The notes beneath the pieces were generated by a model. That model worked only from the letters and a program-made list of their open reading frames with translations, was not told where the DNA came from and made no database searches. From Ignavibacteriaceae bacterium (GTDB taxonomy: Bacteria > Bacteroidota > Ignavibacteria > Ignavibacteriales > Ignavibacteriaceae), in NCBI GenBank assembly GCA_025449775.1, contig JANWIS010000190.1:1-8906 (forward strand): a stretch of 8,906 nucleotides of DNA. The letters are read 5' to 3'. The position numbers and the translations under genes were made by a program. Every line of letters starts with the position of its first letter. The stretch's first letter is position 1. Shown one piece after another: positions 1-7,318 of the stretch.

Positions 1-1220
1 AGCCTGTTGTCAACTTCTTCTCTTGTCCAGGGAAGACGCATACTGTTCTGTGACATTTCCAATCCTGATACGGAAACACCTCCGGCATTTGCTGCTTTAC
101 CCGGTCCGTAAAGAATTTTATTATCGAGGAAAATATTTACACCATCAATTGTGGTTGGCAGATTAGCCCCTTCACTTACAACATAAACTCCATTCCTCAC
201 TAAGTTCTGTGCATCTTTTGCATTTATTTCATTTTGTGTTGCACTCGGGAACGCACAATGTGCTTTGTGATTCCATAACGGATTGTGATCCATATTTCCT
301 TCAAGCGGAGTGAATACTGCTTTCTTATATTTATCGGTGTATTCTTTTATTCTTCCTCTTCTTACATTCTTAATCTCCATCAGGAAGGCTAACTTTTCTT
401 TTGTGATTCCTTCTTCATCATAAATGTATCCGTTCGAATCAGAAAGAGTAACTACTTTTCCTCCGAGATCAAGAATTTTTTCAACTGTGTACTGAGCAAC
501 ATTTCCGCTTCCGGAAACAAGACAGATTTTCCCTTCCAATGTTTCTCTTTTTGTCCCGAGCATTTCTGCTGCAAAATAAACTGCACCGTAACCAGTTGCT
601 TCAGGACGAATTAATGAACCGCCCCAATTCAAACCTTTTCCTGTGAGAACCCCTGTAAATTCATTTCTTAATTTTTTATACTGACCGAATAAATATCCAA
701 TCTCTCTTCCGCCAACCCCGATATCTCCAGCCGGAACATCTGTATTTGGACCGATGTGTCTGAACAATTCACTCATAAATGCCTGGCAGAATCTCATAAT
801 CTTTAAATCGCTTTTACCTTTCGGATCAAAGTCGGATCCGCCTTTTCCTCCGCCCATTGGCAAAGAAGTTAAGCTGTTTTTGAAAACTTGTTCGAAGGCT
901 AAAAATTTTAATATGCCGAGATTTACTGATGGATGAAATCTTAATCCGCCTTTATATGGACCAATTGCACTGTTCATTTCTATTCTGTAACCGATATTGA
1001 TATGAACTTCACCCTGTTCATCAACCCAGGGAACTCTGAATATAATTATTCTTTCCGGTTCAATAATTCTTTCGAGGATTTTTGCTGAACGGTATTCCGG
1101 ATGTCTTTCAAGAACAAGGTCGAGTGATTCTGCTACTTCCTGAACTGCCTGGTGAAATTCCGGCTGAGCCGGGTGTTTAGCTTTTACTTCTGCTATTAAA
1201 CTTTTTACATAATCTGACAT
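1..1220 (-). CDS. gdhA: Glutamate dehydrogenase, NADP-type signature (3' end cut by window edge)
   Basis: Cytosolic hexameric enzyme that interconverts 2-oxoglutarate plus ammonia and glutamate. The frame is open from the ATG at 1220 to base 1 and gives 406 residues; about 47 C-terminal residues are missing compared with the complete paralogue at 4479-5819. Visible: the substrate-domain stretch GPYKGGLRFHPSV with Lys90, Lys114, catalytic Lys126 in MGGGKGGSDF, and Asp166 in DVPAGDIGVG. A Rossmann motif GSGNVA follows at 237-242. Ser238, Ser262 and Asn263 stand where the NAD-dependent Clostridium symbiosum enzyme has Phe, Pro and Asp, and they resemble the NADP-dependent E. coli type, so NADPH-linked ammonia assimilation is inferred. 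Compared with its paralogue it has 7 extra residues between about 283 and 320. AGGAG at 1226-1230 lies 5 bases before the ATG and fixes the start. It lies 118 bp downstream of the receiver/dikinase-like gene on the same strand, so co-transcription is possible. Confidence 0.95.
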   Translation of the reverse strand, partial: MSDYVKSLIAEVKAKHPAQPEFHQAVQEVAESLDLVLERHPEYRSAKILERIIEPERIIIFRVPWVDEQGEVHINIGYRIEMNSAIGPYKGGLRFHPSVNLGILKFLAFEQVFKNSLTSLPMGGGKGGSDFDPKGKSDLKIMRFCQAFMSELFRHIGPNTDVPAGDIGVGGREIGYLFGQYKKLRNEFTGVLTGKGLNWGGSLIRPEATGYGAVYFAAEMLGTKRETLEGKICLVSGSGNVAQYTVEKILDLGGKVVTLSDSNGYIYDEEGITKEKLAFLMEIKNVRRGRIKEYTDKYKKAVFTPLEGNMDHNPLWNHKAHCAFPSATQNEINAKDAQNLVRNGVYVVSEGANLPTTIDGVNIFLDNKILYGPGKAANAGGVSVSGLEMSQNSMRLPWTREEVDNR

Positions 1221-1338
1221 TTGAACTCCTGTGTGATGAAAAAAGGAATTAATTGTAGATGACAAGATAATATTTGGAACGTTAAGAGAGTATGCTGACT
1301 TCTCTAAAAAATTATTCAGTTTATAAAAATGAAGTGGG

Positions 1339-4332
1339 CTATTTAGTGGAATTTGGTTTGGTAATTATTCCCTTGTTCTTATGCCCGTTAATTTTAACTG
1401 AAAGTGGATTTTTAAATCGGAGGTGTCGTGTAAATTCCAGCTCTTCAATAGCTGGCTGAGATAGAAGCCAATCCCAATCTATAAAACCAATTTTGTTTGA
1501 AGCATCGACTGTAAAGTAGCCAACACGGAATGAAGTAATGTTCTGGAAAAAGTGTGAACCTTGTGACGGCTCGACTTCAAAATCTTTAAAGCCCGATTCT
1601 ACGATTGCTGCAGAACCGGATATCTGATCCCATGTAACAGGAATTCCAAGCCACGGATCGAGACTGCCCCATCTTCCGATTCCAATTAAAACGTACGGCT
1701 TCTTATGCTTCAATAATTTTGAATTCAACTTTGCAATCTCAAGTGCAACGGCTTTGCTTTTACCGCGATCGAATTTATTGTTATCAACAAGAACCAGATC
1801 ATAAATTCCATCAATTAAACCATTGCCAAGAACCTGACTGCTTTGACAAATTAATTCTTCCGGAACAAAATCAATTTTTAATTCATCCATCTCTCTGCTT
1901 ATTACTAGAGGACGCATCTGAAGCATTGCAAATTCTTTCGGCTTATCCGGCGGTACACTAAGGTTTACTGCAAATTCAATTTCTACCTGTGAGCCCATTC
2001 CCCAGCTTCCTAAACTTAAAAGCATATTTAGTATTTCAGGAAGAGGAAACAATTTGTGTTTTAATATCGGTGCGAATGTTACAACTCTTATTCCTTCACG
2101 AGATATTCCGTCATAGACCGCTTCATTTTCAGATGAATATGTTGAACCAACAGAAAATAAAGTTCCATCTGATTCTGATTCAGTAAGCTCGTGTCGTTTT
2201 ACTAAAGGATCACTTGTTGATTCGGGATGATGATCGAGCTTGCCGTTGAGATCGAGTGCATAAAAATCCTGCTGTGCATTTTTCAAAGTTTCTTTTGTCG
2301 AAAAGAACTGAAGAAGATGTTTCGGATATTTCGGACAAAATCGTACAGTGTTTCCGCCTTCGACTACAGTTTTACCGAGACCAAGTGCAACAAGAGCAAT
2401 TCCGTCTTCTGATTTTTGCGGTTGAACAGGATAAAAGTTGAAAGACTTTCCAACTCCGGCAAAATCAGGATAAAATTTTCCTTTGTGATCAGTGCCAACA
2501 AGCTTTTGAATTATCAGAGCCATCTTCTCTTCTTCAAGGCGATATGATGTTGCCTTCATATAGTCTTTTGCTTTTTGATGATATGTGGAAGCATAAACAC
2601 ATTTGATTGTCTGCAATAATTCATCCAGCCTGATATTAATATCAGCATTGCTGTTCGGAAGCATGTAAGTTTCATAAACACCGGCAAATGGCTGGAACTG
2701 TGCATCTTCAAGCAGGCTCGATGACCGAACTGCAAGCGGTTGTTTTATTAATTCAAGATAATCATAAAGCTTCTGCTTGATTTCTTTCGGAAAGAAAAAT
2801 GCTTCTATAAACTTTTGAGTTATTTTTATATCGTCGGTTTCATTGATAGCAAAAGTTTCTAGATTATTTTCTCGCATAAACGTATCGAACACTTCCGTCC
2901 CGATCACAACCGCAGAAGGAACAGATATCTCAACTCCCGGAAATAAATTTTTGATGTTGTAGTTGGCGATTAACGTATTAATAAATCCAAGTCCACGTGC
3001 TTTTCCTCCAAGCGATCCGCCGCCTATTCGTGCAAAACTGTTTTTAGGATCAAAACTTTCTTTTCTGAAATCAGAAATAACTCCTTTGGTTCTTTCTTCA
3101 AGATAATTTGTAATTGAGTTGATAAGATCTTTTCGTAAATGGTCGGGAGATTCGTAGTCTGTTACTTTTCTCGGTCTGAGTTTAAATGCCAGATAAAATT
3201 CAGTCCTGGCTTTAAGCCAGCGTGAAAAATGATTTCCTTCTGCGTGATAGAGAAGACTTTCATCAGGAATTTTTCCAATCTGTTCAGCAAATTCCCTCAG
3301 GTTTGCTGCGCGACCGACAGCGGTTCCGTCTCTCAATTCAAAAACAAAATCTCCGAATCCAAAATGCTCAAGCATAAATTCACGTAATTGATGCAAAAGA
3401 CGTGGATCACTTTTAAATAGGAATGAAGCACCAATCTTCTTTACTTTTTCTTCAAGGTTCTGATCGCTTGTCTGGACAAGTATCGGAATATCTTTTCGTC
3501 TTTCTTTAACTGCTGTAGCAAATTTTAATCCGGCTTCCAAATCACGAACTCCAAAGTGTTTGAAGTTATTGTCCGTAATAATTCCAAGCACGTTCTCTTC
3601 GTACTTTTCAAAATAATTCCATGCATCTTCATAATTTGTGCAGAGAAGGATTTTCGGTCTTGCTCTCATCCTCAAATATTTGTGAGTAATATTTATTCCC
3701 TCCTGGATGAGTCTCTGCGACTGATTAAAAATTTCTGTATAAACAAGAGGCAGATAAGATGAGTAAAATTTAACATTGTCTTCAACAAGAATTATTACTT
3801 GCACACCGATATGCTGTGTATCGTGCTCGACATTCATCCTGTCTTCAAGATATTTTATTATTCCGATCAGGAGATGAAAGTCACCGCCCCAGATAAAAAT
3901 TCTTTCGAAGATAGAAGTGTCGTAATGAGTTGTTAATTCTTTTCTTTCTTTGTTGTCATAAGCCAGAAGTATGATCGGGAGATCGATACCGGCACTGCGA
4001 ACATCATTGGCAAACTTAACAACATGCGTATCTTCGATGTGCATTGTTGTAATTATAAGATCGAACTCGTGCTCGCCTTTCAATAATTCCAGTGCTTCAG
4101 CACCGGTAGTAACGTGGGTTATTTCAGGAGACTGGCTTAAGTTTAGATTTTGGTATTCGCTTCTTATCAGTTCATACAGCCTGCCGTCTTCCTCAAATAA
4201 ATAATAATCGTAGATGCTTGATACAAGAAGTATCTCCTGTATTTTGTAACGCATCAGCTTCTGGAATTTTTTAAGCCTCGTGTGAAATACGTCTTCCAGC
4301 TTTATATCTTTTAGTAAAACAGATTTATCCAT
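1339..4332 (-). CDS. Two-receiver protein with PEP synthase/PPDK-type nucleotide-binding domain
   Basis: A 997-residue soluble protein with no signal peptide. A first receiver-like domain (about 31-160) is degenerate: SS at 38-39 replaces the acidic pair and Thr96 sits at the phospho-Asp position. A second receiver (about 177-315) looks intact: Glu184/Asp185, Asp254, Thr288, Lys307. A helical linker (about 315-430) contains LYH (361-363) and NHFSRWLKAR (367-376). The ATP-grasp-like PPDK N-terminal domain spans about 433-812: Lys444 in GGSLGGKARGLG, Arg536 in AVRSSS, Gln609 in IIQK, GLGKTVVEGG at 651-660, Glu786 in VEIEFAV and Gln805/Arg807 in LQMRP. The phosphohistidine swivel (TSHAAI-type) and the PEP/pyruvate barrel are absent. 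Instead there is an unassigned C-terminal region (about 815-997) with GRWGSLDPWLGIP (886-898) and QGSHFFQN (924-931). Databases usually call such proteins PEP/pyruvate-binding or PEP synthase, but PEP synthase activity is unlikely without those domains. No Shine-Dalgarno precedes the ATG. Its genomic place between two glutamate dehydrogenases suggests, but does not prove, a role in carbon/nitrogen control. Confidence 0.9.
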   Translation of the reverse strand: MDKSVLLKDIKLEDVFHTRLKKFQKLMRYKIQEILLVSSIYDYYLFEEDGRLYELIRSEYQNLNLSQSPEITHVTTGAEALELLKGEHEFDLIITTMHIEDTHVVKFANDVRSAGIDLPIILLAYDNKERKELTTHYDTSIFERIFIWGGDFHLLIGIIKYLEDRMNVEHDTQHIGVQVIILVEDNVKFYSSYLPLVYTEIFNQSQRLIQEGINITHKYLRMRARPKILLCTNYEDAWNYFEKYEENVLGIITDNNFKHFGVRDLEAGLKFATAVKERRKDIPILVQTSDQNLEEKVKKIGASFLFKSDPRLLHQLREFMLEHFGFGDFVFELRDGTAVGRAANLREFAEQIGKIPDESLLYHAEGNHFSRWLKARTEFYLAFKLRPRKVTDYESPDHLRKDLINSITNYLEERTKGVISDFRKESFDPKNSFARIGGGSLGGKARGLGFINTLIANYNIKNLFPGVEISVPSAVVIGTEVFDTFMRENNLETFAINETDDIKITQKFIEAFFFPKEIKQKLYDYLELIKQPLAVRSSSLLEDAQFQPFAGVYETYMLPNSNADINIRLDELLQTIKCVYASTYHQKAKDYMKATSYRLEEEKMALIIQKLVGTDHKGKFYPDFAGVGKSFNFYPVQPQKSEDGIALVALGLGKTVVEGGNTVRFCPKYPKHLLQFFSTKETLKNAQQDFYALDLNGKLDHHPESTSDPLVKRHELTESESDGTLFSVGSTYSSENEAVYDGISREGIRVVTFAPILKHKLFPLPEILNMLLSLGSWGMGSQVEIEFAVNLSVPPDKPKEFAMLQMRPLVISREMDELKIDFVPEELICQSSQVLGNGLIDGIYDLVLVDNNKFDRGKSKAVALEIAKLNSKLLKHKKPYVLIGIGRWGSLDPWLGIPVTWDQISGSAAIVESGFKDFEVEPSQGSHFFQNITSFRVGYFTVDASNKIGFIDWDWLLSQPAIEELEFTRHLRFKNPLSVKINGHKNKGIITKPNSTK

Positions 4333-4438
4333 TAATCAGAAAGTTATTTGGTGATTTGTTTTTTCTTGCTGACTAATATAGAAAAAGGAGGAGTGAAATG
4401 CAGAAGAAGTCAATTAGCAAATTCGATTCATTGTGGAG

Positions 4439-4463
4439 GCTGTCACGGTCGCACCGTGACAGC
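4439..4463 (-). terminator. Perfect 11-bp-stem hairpin after the upstream gdh (terminator-like, no U-tract)
   Basis: Arms GCTGTCACGGT (4439-4449) and ACCGTGACAGC (4453-4463) are perfect inverted repeats around a 3-base loop. The hairpin begins 15 bases after the TAG stop of the glutamate dehydrogenase transcribed leftward and 106 bases before the next start codon. It is markedly more GC-rich than its surroundings. Read leftward it is not followed by a T-run (next bases CTCCACAATG), so a classic Rho-independent terminator is not certain. Alternatives are a 3'-end-stabilising or attenuating hairpin that sets the ratio of the two genes, or a dyad bound by a protein. Confidence 0.45.
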
Positions 4464-4478
4464 AACATTCTTTATTCT

Positions 4479-5819
4479 CTAAACAAGTCCCTGATCAATC
4501 ATTGCATCTGCAACTTTAAGGAAGCCAGCAATGTTAGCACCATTAACATAATTTCCAGGAGCCCCAAATCGTGCAGCGGTATCAAGACAGTTTTCATGAA
4601 TCCTTATCATTATTTGATGCAGTCTTTTATCAACTTCTTCTTTTGGCCATGGTAAGCGCATGCTGTTCTGCGACATTTCAAGTCCTGATGTTGCAACACC
4701 TCCAGCGTTCGATGCTTTGCCAGGTGCAAAAAGAATTTTTGCATCCCTGAAAATATTATAAGCTTCAATTGTTGTCGGCATATTAGCTCCTTCACAAACA
4801 CAGAAGCATCCGTTCTTCAATAATTCTTTTGCATCTGCTTCATAAATTTCATTTTGAGTTGCGCACGGAAGAGCCACATCAACTTTTACGTCCCAAGGTT
4901 TTTTTCCCGGGTTGAATTTTACTTTGTATTCTTTTGCATAATCTTCAACTGCATCTTTGTTGCTTGACCGAAGCTTGAGCATGTAATCTACTTTTTCACC
5001 CTTAACTCCATCAGGATCGTAAATGTATCCATCAGGACCGGAAAGAGTAACAACTTTTCCTCCTAGCTCATTTACTTTTTGAACAGCACCCCATGCGACG
5101 TTTCCAAAACCGGAAACAGCAACAATCTTTCCATCAAAAGTAGTTTTTTTTGTCTTCAGCATTTCTTCTGCAAAATAAACACAGCCGAAACCTGTTGCTT
5201 CAGGTCGTACTAAAGAACCGCCCCAATTAATTCCTTTACCGGTTAAAACTCCGGTTGATTCATTTTTAATTCTTTTATACTGACCGAATAAAAATCCAAT
5301 CTCTCTTGTTCCAACTCCGATATCTCCTGCAGGTACATCAGTGTTCGGACCGATATGTCTGCACAGCTCAGTCATAAAACTCTGGCAGAAACGCATTATC
5401 TCATTATCACTTTTTCCTTTCGTATTAAAATCTGATCCGCCCTTACCTCCACCCATCGGCAAAGTTGTTAAAGAATTTTTAAACACCTGTTCGAATGCAA
5501 GAAATTTCAGTATGCCTAGAGTTACTGATGGATGAAAACGTAATCCGCCTTTGTATGGACCGATTGCACTGTTCATTTCAATCCTGTATCCGCGGTTAAT
5601 TTGAATTTCTCCTTGGTCATCCATCCATGGTACACGGAACATTATAATTCTTTCAGGCTCAACCATTCTTTCTAAAATTTTTAGAGCACGGTACTCCGGG
5701 TGTCGTTGAAGAACTATTTCAAGTGATTCAAGAAATTCCTGAACAGCCTGGTGAAATTCAGGTTCGTTTGGATTTTTTGCTTTTACATCTTTTAATATTT
5801 TATCGATGTATTCTGACAT
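4479..5819 (-). CDS. gdhA: Glutamate dehydrogenase, NAD-type signature (complete)
   Basis: Complete 446-residue cytosolic glutamate dehydrogenase of the hexameric 450-residue class. The substrate domain has Lys90 (GPYKGGLRFHPSV), Lys114, catalytic Lys126 (MGGGKGGSD) and Asp166 (DVPAGDIGVG). The coenzyme domain has GFGNVA at 237-242 and LSGPDGYIYD at 259-268. Phe238, Pro262 and Asp263 match the NAD-dependent Clostridium symbiosum enzyme in identity and number, so NAD-linked, probably catabolic, glutamate oxidation is inferred; dual specificity cannot be excluded. Some Bacteroides workers call the NAD-linked paralogue gdhB. The ATG at 5819 is preceded by GAGG (5825-5828) 5 bases upstream. It is first of three same-strand genes, followed by a strong hairpin, and shares a divergent 299-bp intergenic region with the M24 peptidase. 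It aligns without gaps to the paralogue at 1-1220 over roughly the first 280 residues. Confidence 0.97.
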   Translation of the reverse strand: MSEYIDKILKDVKAKNPNEPEFHQAVQEFLESLEIVLQRHPEYRALKILERMVEPERIIMFRVPWMDDQGEIQINRGYRIEMNSAIGPYKGGLRFHPSVTLGILKFLAFEQVFKNSLTTLPMGGGKGGSDFNTKGKSDNEIMRFCQSFMTELCRHIGPNTDVPAGDIGVGTREIGFLFGQYKRIKNESTGVLTGKGINWGGSLVRPEATGFGCVYFAEEMLKTKKTTFDGKIVAVSGFGNVAWGAVQKVNELGGKVVTLSGPDGYIYDPDGVKGEKVDYMLKLRSSNKDAVEDYAKEYKVKFNPGKKPWDVKVDVALPCATQNEIYEADAKELLKNGCFCVCEGANMPTTIEAYNIFRDAKILFAPGKASNAGGVATSGLEMSQNSMRLPWPKEEVDKRLHQIMIRIHENCLDTAARFGAPGNYVNGANIAGFLKVADAMIDQGLV

Positions 5820-5877
5820 TAAAACCTCGTTAATTAAAATTTTAACTGGATTGAAAATGAAAATTTTTTCTGCAATA

Positions 5878-5885
5878 CAAACTTA
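5878..5885 (-). promoter_or_regulatory. Candidate FCB-type -7 promoter element for the upstream gdh
   Basis: Read leftward the bases are TAAGTTTG, an exact match to the TAnnTTTG -7 element known for the Bacteroidetes primary sigma factor. It would start transcription about 50 bases before the dehydrogenase ATG. A TTTG that could be the -33 element lies upstream, but 26 bases away, which is longer than the usual gap of about 19-21. Support therefore rests on the -7 match and position only. Confidence 0.3.
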
Positions 5886-5990
5886 CTGCGGCAATAATTA
5901 AAATGATGCTTCAAAGACTATTAACATCCCTTTTATTCTCACAAGAAAATTACTAAATAGGAAAATCAAAATCTTAATTATCGCCCGAGG

Positions 5991-6006
5991 TAAAATATAT
6001 ATTTTA
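5991..6006. repeat. 16-bp perfect AT palindrome
   Basis: TAAAATATATATTTTA is self-complementary over 16 bp and lies 113 bp before the peptidase start. Such palindromes can be regulator sites, but in DNA this AT-rich they also arise by chance. It is recorded as a possible operator only. Confidence 0.25.
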
Positions 6007-6118
6007 AAAGTATCACTATTATTATCCTCTTATTTTTTAATGGAAAATAGAATATTTATAAATGAATTGGTAAATTGCACAAGTTTTTAACCTAATTGAT
6101 AAAGAACAGGAGCTTGTA

Positions 6119-7312
6119 ATGGATAATGCCATCCTAAAAGAAAAAATTGATCAGGCAGTCGGTATACTCAAAGAAAAAAATGTTGATATGTGGATTACAT
6201 TTGTCCGGGAAAGTTCTATGATGACTGATCCCGTGATGGATATGATTTCCGGAGTAAACTCAACCTGGCAAGCTGCTTTTTTAATAAATAAAGATGGTGA
6301 CACAACAGCAATAGTTGGTTCGATGGAAGAAGGAAATTTTAAAAAAGCAGGATTGTATAAAAATATTATCCCTTACCTTAAATCAATCCGTGAACCATTA
6401 AGAGATTACATCGCAAGAAAAAATCCGGAAAAGATTGCGATTAACTTTTCCAAAACTTCTGTATTGGCTGATGGTTTAACTTATGGCATGTATAAAATTC
6501 TTCTTGAGCATCTTGAAGGAACTGAATATGCAAAACGGCTTGTAAGTTCTGAAGAAATAATTTCTGCTTTAAGAGGAAGAAAATCTTCAACGGAACTTGC
6601 GTTGATGAAAGAAGCAATTAAAGAAACTCTGAAAATATTCGATGCAGTTACAAATTATATGAAACCCGGAATGACTGAAATTGATATTGCAAACTATGTG
6701 AGAAAGCTTCACACTGAAAAAGGATTTGAAGCTGCCTGGGAAGAAACACATTGTCCTGCGGTATTTGCTGGTCCAAATCCAAATGGTCCGCACGAAGGTC
6801 CGAGCGATAAAGTAATTAAAAGCGGAACCGTTGTTAATATGGATTTCGGAATTAAGTACAAAGGTTACTGTTCCGATTTACAGAGGACTTGGTACATTTT
6901 AAACAATGGTGAAACTAAAGCTCCGGATCCGGTTCAAAAAGGATTTGAAGTTATCCGCGATTCAATACAGAAAGTTGCTGATGCAGTAAAACCCGGTGTT
7001 AAAGGTATTGAGATGGATACGATTGCGAGGTCATACATAACAGAAAATGGTTATGCGGAATATCCGCACGGACTTGGTCACCAGGTTGGCAAAACTGTTC
7101 ACGATGGAGTTGCAGGAATGTTTCCTTCATGGGAAAGATATGGCAATGCACCATTTATTCCGTTGGAAGAAGGACAGGTTTTTACAATCGAACCGAGATT
7201 GCCGATAGTAGGTTACGGTGTTTCAACAATTGAAGAAGAAGTTTATATAACAAAGAATGGCTGCGAGTTTATTTCCACTCCGCAGAAGGAATTGATTTTG
7301 GTAAAGCCGTAA
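6119..7312 (+). CDS. M24 family metallopeptidase (Xaa-Pro aminopeptidase/dipeptidase-like)
   Basis: A 397-residue cytosolic dinuclear-metal peptidase that probably removes an N-terminal residue before proline or splits Xaa-Pro dipeptides. An N-terminal creatinase-like domain spans about 8-145 and the pita-bread catalytic domain about 155-390. Expected metal ligands are all visible: Asp242 (NMDFG), Asp253 (CSDLQRT), His321 (HGLGHQVG), Glu358 (FTIEPR) and Glu372 (STIEEE). His225 (GPHEG) and His328 (VHDG) fit the substrate/proton-shuttle histidines; the latter motif is HD rather than the common HE. There is no signal peptide. AGGAG at 6108-6112, six bases before the ATG, fixes the start. The final 17 codons and stop recur in diverged form at 8162-8215, so the 3' end of this gene may be a recombinant. 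Choosing between PepP, PepQ and other M24 members is not possible from motifs alone. Confidence 0.92.
   Translation: MDNAILKEKIDQAVGILKEKNVDMWITFVRESSMMTDPVMDMISGVNSTWQAAFLINKDGDTTAIVGSMEEGNFKKAGLYKNIIPYLKSIREPLRDYIARKNPEKIAINFSKTSVLADGLTYGMYKILLEHLEGTEYAKRLVSSEEIISALRGRKSSTELALMKEAIKETLKIFDAVTNYMKPGMTEIDIANYVRKLHTEKGFEAAWEETHCPAVFAGPNPNGPHEGPSDKVIKSGTVVNMDFGIKYKGYCSDLQRTWYILNNGETKAPDPVQKGFEVIRDSIQKVADAVKPGVKGIEMDTIARSYITENGYAEYPHGLGHQVGKTVHDGVAGMFPSWERYGNAPFIPLEEGQVFTIEPRLPIVGYGVSTIEEEVYITKNGCEFISTPQKELILVKP
7259..7312 (+). repeat. Left copy of 54-bp direct repeat (peptidase 3' end)
   Basis: The last 17 codons and stop of the M24 peptidase. They match 8162-8215 at 46 of 54 bases by hand count, without gaps. 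Encoded residues are GCEFISTPQKELILVKP here and GFEFISSPQKELILVKP in the right copy. The two copies bracket the small-protein/nucleotidyltransferase pair. Confidence 0.9.
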
Positions 7313-7318
7313 ATTAAT

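Larger units (their letters stand above)
5820..6118. other. Divergent AT-rich intergenic region
   Basis: This 299-bp gap lies between the divergently transcribed dehydrogenase (leftward) and M24 peptidase (rightward) and must hold both promoters. It contains no convincing open frame or RNA gene. I see a candidate leftward promoter element (5878-5885), a 12-bp palindrome TTAAAATTTTAA at 5834-5845, a 16-bp palindrome at 5991-6006, and the peptidase ribosome-binding site AGGAG at 6108-6112. No sigma-54 GG-N10-GC pattern could be fitted. No confident rightward promoter could be assigned because the sequence is too AT-rich for unaided discrimination. Confidence 0.6.

Noticed and set aside
754..936. 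Plus-strand open frames at 754-936 and 5341-5535 whose products resemble each other (both with KSDPP.PPPIGK and ending in TDG).
   Set aside because: They are antisense to the same conserved segment of the two dehydrogenase paralogues, so the similarity is inherited from the real genes.
1280..1312. AGAGA...TCTCT repeat between the dikinase-like gene and the downstream gdh as a terminator.
   Set aside because: The stem is about 5 bp and, in the direction of transcription, the T-run comes before rather than after it.
1590..1670. ISGSAAIVES (residues 904-913 of the 997-residue protein) resembles the TSHAAIVARE phosphohistidine motif of PEP synthase.
   Set aside because: The histidine is replaced by serine, the preceding swivel-domain pattern is absent, and no PEP-binding barrel follows. 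Treated as chance similarity.
4398..4655. Plus-strand open frame of 85 codons preceded by a strong AAAGGAGG-like sequence.
   Set aside because: Two-thirds of it is antisense to the dehydrogenase 3' end, it runs through the hairpin, and the product has no recognisable composition or motif. The purine-rich stretch is probably coincidental.
5820..5900. Possible sigma-54 (nitrogen) promoter upstream of gdh, based on a TTGCA string.
   Set aside because: No GG is found 10 bases before the GC, so the required -24/-12 spacing is absent.
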